NCBI GenBank assembly: GCA_031282245.1
Contig: JAITEB010000041.1
Span: 1-64,000 of the forward strand
Direction: 5' to 3'
Source: Oscillospiraceae bacterium
GTDB lineage: Bacteria > Bacillota > Clostridia > Oscillospirales > Ruminococcaceae
Length of the DNA stretch: 64,000 nucleotides
The translations under genes and the position numbers were made by a program. Below are positions 1 through 6,769 of this stretch, in pieces. Numbering within the stretch: position 1 is the stretch's first letter; every line of letters starts with the position of its first letter. The notes under the pieces were generated by a model that ran no database searches, was not told where the DNA came from, and saw nothing but the letters and a program-made list of their open reading frames with translations.

Positions 1-385
1 TTCCTGAATTTAGCAAGTACAGGCCATCGGTGTACAAGTCTTTTTCAGCGTTCCAGTTTCCCATATATTCCCTCGGCGCGTAAAGCGAAAGCTTATTAAT
101 ATTCAGGTCGAATGTGTAACTTGAGGGAATTTTTGTCAGGAAGGCGTTCTTGAAGAACAGCTCGTCCGGCGGCTGTATGAGCGCGTTCTCGCTTGTGTAT
201 AATTCCCAGTGATGGAAACACTCTCCTTTGTTGACAAAAATATCGCAGATGTGCCAGACCGGGCTGTGCCATAAGTGTGAATTTTCGACAACGTTCGCTG
301 TGACGAAACAGATGTTCTGACGCCTTCAACGACCTGTTTTCCATCCTGAAAACAGACAAAATCTGCCAGATATTTCAGCGCCCGA
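1..385 (-). pseudogene. Frameshifted remnant of an unrecognised protein, running off the left edge
   Basis: Reading the minus strand from about 385 towards 1 gives protein-like sequence in two frames. The first (about 385-320) contains DFVCFQDGKQVVEGV. Near 320 it shifts into a second open frame that continues to the window edge and contains WHSPVWHICDIFVNKGEC and YAPREYMGNWNAEKDLYTDG. The first frame is closed upstream by a TAG near 400, and no credible start is seen. The composition (Trp, His and Tyr rich, no low complexity) looks like real protein rather than a shadow frame. I do not recognise the family. Its position in the accessory patch beside ssrA suggests a decayed mobile-element gene. 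A sequencing error instead of a true frameshift cannot be excluded. Confidence 0.4.
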
Positions 386-534
386 CCATTACCGCGCTAA
401 CGGTTACACACATACTACGCCGACCGAAACCTTCACCGAAAAGCTCCGCGAAGCCGGATATGCGCTGAAAGTCCCGTTCGCAAGGCACACGCTGAAAAAG
501 GGCCTGGCGAAAGCGCGAGGAGCGATACCTTGAA

Positions 535-753
535 GTGATTAAGCAGTACCGGCCTGAAGAACAGGCGGAAGGTTTAACGCTGCACGGACTCGCCAAGAAA
601 TCCGGCGTTAACTACATGAAAATCCATCAGATAGAGAAGGGCAAGATTAAAGCCGAGCATATCATGCTCAGGACAGCTCAAAGTCTTGCCACGGCTTTAA
701 ACTGCGACCCGAAAGACCTATTTACTGCCGACGAACCCACTGAAAAAGAGTAA
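535..753 (+). CDS. Small XRE/Cro-type helix-turn-helix protein, 5' end uncertain
   Basis: The product has 72 residues if translated from the GTG at 535. It contains a Cro/C1-type HTH, LHGLAKKSGVNYMKIHQIEKGK (about residues 17-38, quoted here in two overlapping parts: LHGLAKKSGVNYMKI and YMKIHQIEKGK), followed by helix IMLRTAQSLATALNCD and DLF. This resembles the short HTH proteins common on Firmicutes integrative elements. The open frame extends upstream of 535 (WRKREERYLEV), and protein-like sequence in another frame at about 380-505 (TFTEKLREAGYALKVPF) suggests that a longer gene has been truncated by a frameshift. No convincing ribosome-binding site precedes 535. DNA binding is inferred from the fold; target unknown. 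Confidence 0.55.
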   Translation: MIKQYRPEEQAEGLTLHGLAKKSGVNYMKIHQIEKGKIKAEHIMLRTAQSLATALNCDPKDLFTADEPTEKE

Positions 754-790
754 ACGTCCCCAGACGCGTCCAGGACGGCCCACATCGTGT
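751..790 (+). repeat. 40-bp imperfect direct repeat, copy 1
   Basis: This copy begins at the TAA stop of the HTH gene and ends in CCCACATCGTGT. Copy 2 lies at 1198-1237. By eye about 31 of 40 positions match, including TCCCCAG and the terminal CCCACATCGTGT. Both copies begin with TAAAC. Confidence 0.6.
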
Positions 791-882
791 TTTATCTCAA
801 ACATCAGGGCCTATGTCTCCGGACGCGCGAAAAAAGCACAACCGCAACCGGGCATGGCTTGCGGCGCGCCCCGGGAAAGCGA

Positions 883-1101
883 ATGAAAGATATGTCTAAA
901 ATTACGGTCGTGAAGGCGCGAGACAGCTGCTCGTGTAATTGCTGTAGCCGCTCTAACCATGGAGACAACATGTCGGTCTACGAGATACATGCCTATAACC
1001 ATCTTAGTCAAGGTACCGGCTTGGCTCTTTGTAAAGGGTGTCTTGCGTTTCTTTCTCAAAGTATAGCCGAGGCGCTAGAACCTAAGAACCATCAGAGGTA
1101 A
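883..1101 (+). CDS. Small cysteine-rich, probably zinc-binding protein
   Basis: This predicted protein has 72 residues, starting from MKDMSKITVVKARDSC; a second ATG lies at 892. It has a clustered CSCNCC motif (about residues 16-21) and a CKGC pair near the C-terminal third, the arrangement of a small zinc-binding fold. Similar short proteins of unknown function occur on Firmicutes plasmids and integrative elements. I do not assign a function. The frame is open further upstream to 787, but the residues before 883 look like non-coding arginine-rich translation. It lies in the accessory patch between the HTH gene and ssrA. Confidence 0.5.
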   Translation: MKDMSKITVVKARDSCSCNCCSRSNHGDNMSVYEIHAYNHLSQGTGLALCKGCLAFLSQSIAEALEPKNHQR

Positions 1102-1159
1102 AAGCGGATGAATAGAACGGAATTTAAGCCCTTACTTCCACGCGCACGACCTTGATTTA

Positions 1160-1200
1160 TTAAGGCACTCGACGGGTATTAGTCCCACTGAGTGCCTTAA
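1160..1200 (+). terminator. Perfect 11-bp inverted repeat (possible terminator or operator)
   Basis: TTAAGGCACTC (1160-1170) is exactly complementary to GAGTGCCTTAA (1190-1200) across a 19-nt loop that itself contains a GGG/CCC pair. It follows the small cysteine-rich gene by about 60 bp. There is no T-run after the stem, so intrinsic termination is uncertain. Confidence 0.4.
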
Positions 1201-1237
1201 ACTTCCCCAGGCAAGCCCCGGTCGTCCCACATCGTGT
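1198..1237 (+). repeat. 40-bp imperfect direct repeat, copy 2
   Basis: Second copy of the element at 751-790, again starting TAAAC and ending CCCACATCGTGT. It begins inside the right arm of the 1160-1200 hairpin. The spacing between copies is 447 bp. Confidence 0.6.
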
Positions 1238-1289
1238 CCGAAGGCACAAGCCTTTAGATTTACCCTTTCAAACAGAAGGAGGACACAAT

Positions 1290-1316
1290 ATGGAGCACTT
1301 GGACATACTAAAATAA
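1290..1316 (+). CDS. Mini-ORF MEHLDILK with a strong ribosome-binding site, probably a gene stub
   Basis: AAGGAGG (1276-1282) stands 7 nt before ATG 1290. The frame reads MEHLDILK and stops at TAA 1314-1316. AATAACAAGCA (1313-1323) can pair, with one mismatch, with TGCTCGTTATT, forming a hairpin over the stop. It is either the 5' stub of a deleted gene at an island edge or a leader peptide. Nothing coding follows before ssrA, so a stub is more likely. Confidence 0.3.
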   Translation: MEHLDILK

Positions 1317-1415
1317 CAAGCAAGTCTCACGACCTGCTCGTTATTCTTAAAGCCAGCACAAACCCGTAAGCAAAGACAATTATCATCTCGCCCGGTGTTC
1401 GACCAGCGATGATTT

Positions 1416-1783
1416 TGGTGGAGGCGGCGGGAATTGAACCCGCGTCCGAAAATTAATAATCACGATTTTCTCCGAGTGCAGTTTATCATTTAAGTTCCCG
1501 CAGACAGCCGCCGATAAACAGGCTGCAATCTGTGGTAGCCCTTAATCCATCTCTGAGGTACAGGGCAAAACCCGCGAGATGTTCACCGCCTTAAATTATG
1601 CCCTGTGAAAGCAGCGGTAGGTTTTCACAGAACAAACCGCTTAAACTAAGCGGCGACAGCTAAGCCGTCAAAATTGCTATTGTTATTAGCGTTTATCTTT
1701 AGATGCAGGTTTTTTTAAGAGGTACCCACAGCCTCTACTCGCTTATCGTGCCTCAAAATCCCCGTCGAAGCCTTTACGCCCCC
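1416..1783 (-). ncRNA. ssrA: tmRNA (transfer-messenger RNA)
   Basis: The minus strand begins GGGGGCGTAAAGGCTTCGAC (from 1783), the standard tmRNA 5' end. It ends with the T-arm GGTTCAATTCCCGCC and CCA at 1418-1416. The 5' GGGGGCG pairs with CGCCTCC to form the acceptor stem. The tag-reading frame lies at 1690-1646: GCT then ANNNSNFDGLAVAA and TAG, a 14-residue degradation tag with the expected hydrophobic Ala-Ala end. The length of 368 nt is typical. tmRNA with SmpB rescues stalled ribosomes. The gene's 3' end abuts the accessory patch at 1-1415, which fits the use of ssrA as an island attachment site. Confidence 0.97.
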
Positions 1784-2139
1784 ATATTAAAATTTCTCGT
1801 TTTTGGGGAAGCGAAACCTTTACATGTTTGATATATATTATAATATATAACAGCTGCAATATCAAGCATTATTTAAAAGTGTCTTCTGTTTCTGTTCGAG
1901 AATATACCTGTCATAACGCGACGATTTTTATAGAGCGTAAAGAAATAGAGAAAAGTTTTCTTAAGTTTACGGTGCATTAATTTATTTAATTAATCCAATA
2001 TTAACTTAATATTAATAATTATATATTATATTTTAAGTGTTACGCTTCGACATTGTTTTATAACTGGTGCGGCTGTGCGGGAAGTATGGCGCAATAGAAA
2101 ATTTGCAGCGAAATTTGTTTATTTTTTAGGAGGAAATTT
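1784..2139. other. AT-rich intergenic region upstream of the two-component operon
   Basis: This 356-bp stretch has no supported gene. The segment 1975-2040 is very AT-rich with several ATTAA and TTAAT words. It presumably holds the ssrA promoter (minus strand) and the promoter of the response regulator (plus strand). I could not pick a convincing -35/-10 pair. A purine-rich AGGAGG at 2129-2134 is the ribosome-binding site of the regulator. Confidence 0.4.
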
Positions 2140-2835
2140 ATGTCTCAGGGGAAAATCATGGTTGTGGACGACGACAGAAATATTTGCGAACTTTTGCGCC
2201 TTTATCTGGAAAAAGAGGGCTTTGCGCCTATTCTTGCTTATGACGGCGCGATGGCCATCGAAAAGTTTGAGGAGCAAAAGCCCGACCTCCTGCTTTTGGA
2301 TATTATGATGCCAAAACTGGACGGCTGGCAAGTCTGCCGCGAAATCCGCAAAAAGTCAAACGTGCCGATTATTATGCTCACCGCAAAGGGCGAAACTTTC
2401 GACAAGGTGCTTGGACTGGAACTGGGCGCGGACGACTATGTCGTCAAACCTTTTGAGTCAAAAGAAGTCGTCGCCAGAATCAAGGCGGTTTTGCGCCGCG
2501 CGGGTCAGCAATCCGAGCAGCCCTCTATTAAAGAAGTCAAATACGACAAGCTCTCTGTCAATATGACCAAGTATGAATTAAAAGTTGACGGCAAACAGGT
2601 CGACACCCCGCCGAAAGAACTGGAGCTGCTTTATCACCTGGCAAGCAACCCCAACAGAGTTTATACCCGCGACCAGCTTCTTGACGAGGTTTGGGGCTTT
2701 GAATATTACGGCGACTCGCGTACGGTAGACGTCCATATCAAGCGCCTGCGTGAAAAACTGGAAGGAGTTTCCGCGCTTTGGTCTCTTAAAACTGTCTGGG
2801 GAGTGGGGTACAAGTTTGAAGTTAAGGAGTCCTGA
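2140..2835 (+). CDS. OmpR-family response regulator
   Basis: This DNA-binding response regulator has 231 residues. The N-terminal receiver domain (about 5-118) has the acidic pocket VDDD at 9-12, phospho-acceptor Asp54 in LLLLDIMMPKLDG, switch Thr81 and Lys103 in VVKPF. The C-terminal winged helix (about 130-228) ends with the OmpR signature RTVDVHIKRLREK and VWGVGYKF. AGGAGG precedes the ATG by 5 nt. It is followed after 5 nt by its sensor kinase, so the two are an operon. Sequence type is close to the clostridial ResD/SrrA/WalR-like group, but I cannot fix the regulon; the stimulus and targets are unknown. Confidence 0.93.
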   Translation: MSQGKIMVVDDDRNICELLRLYLEKEGFAPILAYDGAMAIEKFEEQKPDLLLLDIMMPKLDGWQVCREIRKKSNVPIIMLTAKGETFDKVLGLELGADDYVVKPFESKEVVARIKAVLRRAGQQSEQPSIKEVKYDKLSVNMTKYELKVDGKQVDTPPKELELLYHLASNPNRVYTRDQLLDEVWGFEYYGDSRTVDVHIKRLREKLEGVSALWSLKTVWGVGYKFEVKES

Positions 2836-2840
2836 TTGCG

Positions 2841-4337
2841 ATGGCAAGAATGCATGGCGCCCATATGAGCTTTGTCCGTAAATATGTCTTTTTGATTATG
2901 GCTGTCGTTTTTGTCGGGCTTATCATTTTTGGCGTGATATTGCTGCTTGCCTCTAAAGAGTTCTTTACAAGGGAATCACTTAATTCTCTTGATGTTATCG
3001 CGTCGGAATCCGCCGGGCGGACAAGCAAAAATCTTTTCTCCAGCAATAAGGAAGGCGTTGCCGTTTATACTCCGAACATAAGTAAGCTCACTGAAATATA
3101 TCAGCTTATCGCCGTGTCGGACAGGGGCGGTTCGCCTTATACTATTATTCTGACCGACAGGGAAGGGAATATCGTTGTCGGTGTCGGCGATATAACGCCT
3201 TCGGTCAGGGCTGTCGACAAAGCTGTCTGCGCGAATATCCTGCTGGAAAAAAACGCTCAGGGCTATTACGAACAAAGTTCGTTAAACGGACTTCTGAAAG
3301 AAAGATATTATGTTCTCGGCGTGCCGGTATATTCGGAAGGCAGCCGGAAAATCGGCTGCCTTTTTGCCTGCGCGCCGGAGCACGATTTGAACAACTTTCT
3401 TTCTTATGTCTTTAACGTATATATTATAGGTATGGTCGCGGTTCTGGCCTTTACCTTCACCGCGGCGAGCATTTCCACAAACAGGCTTCTGTCGCCCCTT
3501 GCGGACATGTCCGCCGCCGCGAAAAACCTTGCCAAGGGGGATTTTTCAAAGCGCGTTCCAGTTTACAACAACGGCTACGACGAGATGGGCCAGCTTTCGA
3601 TCGCCTTTAACAACATGGTTTCCGCCCTGGCCGCGCACGAGGAGTCCAGCCGCAATTTCGTCGCGAACGTTTCTCATGAATTAAAAACGCCTATGACCAG
3701 CATAGGCGGCTTTATCGACGGGATTCTGGACGGTACAATTCCCGAATCCCAGCGCGAGCAGTATTTGAAAATCGTCTCCGAAGAAGTGAAAAGGCTTGCG
3801 CGCATGGTGGTCTCCATGCTGAACATTTCCCGAATTGAGGCGGGCGAGCAGCAGCTGAAGCCGACGGAATTTGACGTGAACGCCGTAATCATTCAGACGC
3901 TGTTCAACTTTGAGCGCAGAATCGACGAAAAGGGCGTTGATATAATCGGGCTGGACACAGACAGGCAGATGGTCTGCGCGGATCTGGACATGATTCATCA
4001 GGTAGTATATAATCTGATTGACAACGCCGTCAAGTTCGTCAACAGGGGCGGCAGCATTGAATTTAATTATAAAACGGAAGGCAAATTCCGCTTTATCGGC
4101 ATAAAAAACAGCGGCGACGGCATTTCAAAAACAGAAATCCAGCAGGTTTTCGACCGCTTTTACAAAACCGACAAATCCCGCAGTCTTGACAAAAGCGGCG
4201 TGGGCCTTGGGCTTAATATAGTCAAGACTATTATAGCCCTTCACGGCGGCGATATTATAGTAAACAGCGTTCTGGGCGAGTATTGCGAGTTTGTTGTGTC
4301 GCTGCCGATCAGAAAAGAGCCTGGAACGGCTAAATAA
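2841..4337 (+). CDS. Membrane sensor histidine kinase, partner of the preceding regulator
   Basis: The kinase has 498 residues from ATG 2841 (MARMHGAH); ATG 2865 (MSFVRKY) is an equally plausible start. Domains in order: transmembrane helix at about 15-37, an extracellular sensor region of about 150 residues, a second transmembrane helix near 190-213, HAMP at about 214-265, a dimerisation/phospho-acceptor domain with His279 in NVSHELKTP, and an HATPase_c domain with N-box NLIDNAVKF, SGDGIS and GVGLGLNIVK. Family knowledge predicts autophosphorylation on His279 and transfer to Asp54 of the upstream regulator. The extracellular region has a PAS/Cache-like look (TIILTDREGNIV), but the ligand is unknown. 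A strong hairpin terminator follows directly. Confidence 0.93.
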   Translation: MARMHGAHMSFVRKYVFLIMAVVFVGLIIFGVILLLASKEFFTRESLNSLDVIASESAGRTSKNLFSSNKEGVAVYTPNISKLTEIYQLIAVSDRGGSPYTIILTDREGNIVVGVGDITPSVRAVDKAVCANILLEKNAQGYYEQSSLNGLLKERYYVLGVPVYSEGSRKIGCLFACAPEHDLNNFLSYVFNVYIIGMVAVLAFTFTAASISTNRLLSPLADMSAAAKNLAKGDFSKRVPVYNNGYDEMGQLSIAFNNMVSALAAHEESSRNFVANVSHELKTPMTSIGGFIDGILDGTIPESQREQYLKIVSEEVKRLARMVVSMLNISRIEAGEQQLKPTEFDVNAVIIQTLFNFERRIDEKGVDIIGLDTDRQMVCADLDMIHQVVYNLIDNAVKFVNRGGSIEFNYKTEGKFRFIGIKNSGDGISKTEIQQVFDRFYKTDKSRSLDKSGVGLGLNIVKTIIALHGGDIIVNSVLGEYCEFVVSLPIRKEPGTAK

Positions 4338-4340
4338 TTC

Positions 4341-4377
4341 AAAAGGGGGGGACAGCCGCCGCGGCCGCCCCCCTTTA
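4341..4377. terminator. Bidirectional intrinsic terminator between convergent genes
   Basis: AAAAGGGGGG and CCCCCCTTT form a GC-rich stem around a short loop, flanked by A and T runs, 4 bp after the kinase stop. It serves the plus-strand kinase operon and probably the minus-strand Nudix gene. Confidence 0.75.
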
Positions 4378-4387
4378 AAGATTTACG

Positions 4388-4810
4388 TCAGTTTTCGGCA
4401 AGAAACTTTTTCGCCCCGGAAATCAGCCTTTTGTCGTTGTCAAAAGTGACCATGGAGGCCGCCCTGCCTATCCCCACCCAGACGGCGGCGCTCAGTTCCT
4501 CCTGCTGAATTTTTATCTCCCCGCCGTTGTATTTCGCAACAAAGTAGACGACCTCTTTTTCGGTGTTCTGCTTTGGGCGGTATATTACCGTTTTTCTGAA
4601 GCCCTCGACAAGGGTCACGTCCAGGCCGGTTTCTTCTTTGATTTCCCGGAGGGCAGTTTCAAATTCGCTTTCGCCAAACTCGGCGTGCCCCTTGGGAAAA
4701 GACCAGTGACCGCCGTTTTTATGTTTGATAAGAAGGATTTGAATTTCTTCCGGTTTGTTATTATCGTTTCTGCGATAGATAATAGCTCCGCAGGATTTTT
4801 CTTTAAGCGT
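4388..4810 (-). CDS. Nudix hydrolase, Ap4A-hydrolase-like, apparent ACG start
   Basis: The 140-residue frame carries the full Nudix box GX5EX7REUXEEXGU as GHAEFGESEFETALREIKEE followed by TGL, preceded by HWSFPK. The layout (SCGAIIYRR at the N-terminus, about 140 residues) is that of diadenosine-tetraphosphatase-like Nudix enzymes, which cleave Np4N dinucleotides; the substrate is inferred. No ATG, GTG or TTG exists between the in-frame TGA at 4817-4819 and the conserved domain. The best start is ACG 4810-4808, because GGGGTGA lies 6 nt upstream and translation from there gives the expected N-terminus (M)LKEKSCGAII. The ATG at 4842 is out of frame. A point mutation of ATG to ACG, or non-AUG initiation, are the alternatives. 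Confidence 0.8.
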   Translation of the reverse strand, partial: TLKEKSCGAIIYRRNDNNKPEEIQILLIKHKNGGHWSFPKGHAEFGESEFETALREIKEETGLDVTLVEGFRKTVIYRPKQNTEKEVVYFVAKYNGGEIKIQQEELSAAVWVGIGRAASMVTFDNDKRLISGAKKFLAEN

Positions 4811-4936
4811 GGCAGCTCACCCCATTTCTTCTGATAAAACATTTACCGGTTTATTATAGCATTTGCCTTTATAGATATATTTAAAAATTTGTAAACAGAA
4901 TGGCATTTATTTTCAAAAGGCTGAAAAAATAAAAAA

Positions 4937-4968
4937 ACAAACGCGCCGCAAAAATGCGGCGCGTTTGT
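4937..4968 (-). terminator. Intrinsic terminator downstream of the 4985-5929 gene
   Basis: A perfect 14-bp stem (4937-4950 with 4955-4968, core CGCGCCGCA) with an AAAA loop and T-runs on both sides. On the minus strand it lies 17 bp after the stop of the membrane protein gene. Confidence 0.85.
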
Positions 4969-4984
4969 TTTTTTATAGGGGCGG

Positions 4985-5929
4985 TTATTGCGCCGCACTT
5001 TCGTCAGCGTCAACTTCGCCAATGTCGTCAAAAGTCTGAGCTTCTTCCGCGGCGTCAGCCGGACCGTCGCTGAAGATCGGAGGGCTTTCAGGCGTAAAGC
5101 CCGGGGCGTCGGGCAAGCCGGAATTAAGCGGCGGCGCAACAGAAGAATAGTTGAAGGTGTAAGGAGTGACCATGGCCTGGCTGGAACCGGCGTAAGCGCC
5201 GGCCTGCGCCTCCGGCATGTTTTGAATCATGCTGATATACGGCTGGCCGTCGTCGCCGTAATTGATGTAAAAAATCTTGTACATGTCCGGCGCGGGTTTA
5301 TACTTGTCGCCCTGCAGGTTCATCTCCCACGGCGAACTCGGGGGGATATATCCGACGTCAAGAATAAGCTGGCCGGCTTCTTTTTTGATATTCAAAATAG
5401 AAGGGGTGTACAGGTCTATCGAAACGCTGGTTTCGACCATGTATTTCTGGCTGGCCTCGTCGTAGATATAATATGTTCCGTCACCCAGAGGAATGCTGCC
5501 TGTGTGCTCCAGTTTAAGACCGCTGCCAAAAAGCCGCCTGGCCTGAATGTCCAGATCAGAGATAGGAATCATCAGATAATAATTCAGTTCGGGGTCGCGC
5601 TCATATCTGGACATATCGTTGTTGAGGAGCGCCGACCAAAGGCAGACGATTTTAATTTCGTTCGGGTCAATTGCTTCTACATGTTCAAACGGGAGTATGT
5701 TCGCCATTACGACGGGTTGGATATAATTTTCAAGCTCTGTTCTTTCGGCGGTATTGTCAAAAAAAGCCGTTGCCGTTCGGACAATCATAATAATCACAGA
5801 CACAAGGCCGACAAACGCAAATATATTTACCAGTACGCCGAACAGAATCCCGCGCCTGCGCCGCTGCCTGTTGTTTTTCCCCCGGAAGTCAGAGACGTTT
5901 TCGCTTACCAGTAATGTTTCTTTTTTCAT
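4985..5929 (-). CDS. Unknown single-pass membrane protein with an extracytoplasmic domain
   Basis: The predicted product has 314 residues from ATG 5929 (MKKETLLVSE). A basic cytoplasmic N-terminus (RQRRRRG) precedes one transmembrane helix at about 27-50 (GVLVNIFAFVGLVSVIIMIV). About 200 extracytoplasmic residues follow, and then a low-complexity Pro/Ala/Asp/Glu tail. I do not recognise the family. The nearest Shine-Dalgarno (GGGAGG) is 17 nt from this ATG, longer than usual; the frame stays open to 5971, so a start a few codons upstream is possible. It is transcribed alone, with its own promoter (6014-6042) and terminator. A cell-envelope role is only inferred from topology. Confidence 0.75.
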   Translation of the reverse strand: MKKETLLVSENVSDFRGKNNRQRRRRGILFGVLVNIFAFVGLVSVIIMIVRTATAFFDNTAERTELENYIQPVVMANILPFEHVEAIDPNEIKIVCLWSALLNNDMSRYERDPELNYYLMIPISDLDIQARRLFGSGLKLEHTGSIPLGDGTYYIYDEASQKYMVETSVSIDLYTPSILNIKKEAGQLILDVGYIPPSSPWEMNLQGDKYKPAPDMYKIFYINYGDDGQPYISMIQNMPEAQAGAYAGSSQAMVTPYTFNYSSVAPPLNSGLPDAPGFTPESPPIFSDGPADAAEEAQTFDDIGEVDADESAAQ

Positions 5930-6013
5930 TATAGTTTTATATATTTCCTCCCTTTTGCGCTTAGCAATCACATGGAAAGCATAAAGCCCGGCTTCTTCTC
6001 ACGTATGGCAAAT

Positions 6014-6042
6014 ATTATAGCACAGACTTTTCAAAAAGGCAA
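6014..6042 (-). promoter_or_regulatory. Sigma-A-like promoter for the membrane protein gene
   Basis: On the minus strand TTGCCT (6042-6037) and TATAAT (6019-6014) are separated by 17 bp, about 85 bp upstream of the ATG at 5929. Confidence 0.6.
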
Positions 6043-6071
6043 ATATTTTGGCGGAGAACGCGCCATATGTT

Positions 6072-6767
6072 TTATCTAAACGGCAGAAACGTTGAAAAGC
6101 CCCAGTAAACGCAAAAAACAAAAACCGCCGTCAGAACAGAATACACCAGCATTCTGCGCTCTTCTGACGAGAAAAGCCTGCAATAAAAATTCCTGCCGCA
6201 CATAAAGAAAAAGCTGCTGAAAAAGTGCTCGCAGTCCGTGTTTTCCCAGAAAAAGCTCCAGCTTGTCAGGCTGGGCTTTATAACCCGGAGAACGCCGCCG
6301 GAAAAACGCCCGCCGTCTCCAATAAGACGGAAAAACCGCGTTGTAAAGCTTTTGTCGCTGCGCAAATCCAGCACTTCCTGCCGGCTGAAATAATCTCTCC
6401 ACGCGTTCTTGCTCCGGGGCTGCTTCCTGTAAAGATTTTCGGCCTTCCTGAGATTTCCGTTAATTAACTCAAGCCTTTTTGCCTGCTGGCTTCTTATGTA
6501 TTCGTCAAGCTCAATAAAGCTTATCAGCCTGGGACGCGCGGCGGGCTGTTCACCGCTTTCTTGAGGAATAAGGCGATGGTCGTTTATGTCATACACATGC
6601 CGGCTGTTTCTTGAATATGATATGGCGAAGCTATACGCCTTTCTAAGCCTTTGAAACTCCTGCGGGTATTCCTCCGGGTGATAAAGCCTGGTCTGCTGGG
6701 CATAAGCCTGTTTTATCGCGGCCACATTGTCGGTCATGGAAATCCCCAAAATATCCCAATAAGTCAT
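6072..6767 (-). CDS. J-domain co-chaperone with HPE in place of HPD, paired with HscC
   Basis: The product has 231 residues. The N-terminal J-like domain (about 1-55) starts YWDILGI and has helix II followed by YHPEEYP: the HPD tripeptide is HPE at residues 30-32. The middle is basic and helical, and the C-terminus has a hydrophobic segment (MLVYSVLTAVFVFCVYWGF) that would anchor it in the membrane. The gene starts 2 nt after the hscC stop, so the two are co-transcribed. In Escherichia coli HscC works with the J-proteins DjlB/DjlC; this gene is the likely equivalent. HPE variants occur in such specialised J-proteins, so activity is not excluded. Family assignment is good; client proteins are unknown. 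Confidence 0.8.
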   Translation of the reverse strand: MTYWDILGISMTDNVAAIKQAYAQQTRLYHPEEYPQEFQRLRKAYSFAISYSRNSRHVYDINDHRLIPQESGEQPAARPRLISFIELDEYIRSQQAKRLELINGNLRKAENLYRKQPRSKNAWRDYFSRQEVLDLRSDKSFTTRFFRLIGDGGRFSGGVLRVIKPSLTSWSFFWENTDCEHFFSSFFFMCGRNFYCRLFSSEERRMLVYSVLTAVFVFCVYWGFSTFLPFR

Positions 6768-6769
6768 AA

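Noticed and set aside
4615-4842. 75-codon minus-strand frame starting with a proper ATG upstream of the Nudix gene
   Set aside because: It is out of frame with the Nudix domain and its translation of the domain region is meaningless. The conserved protein lies in the frame ending at 4388.
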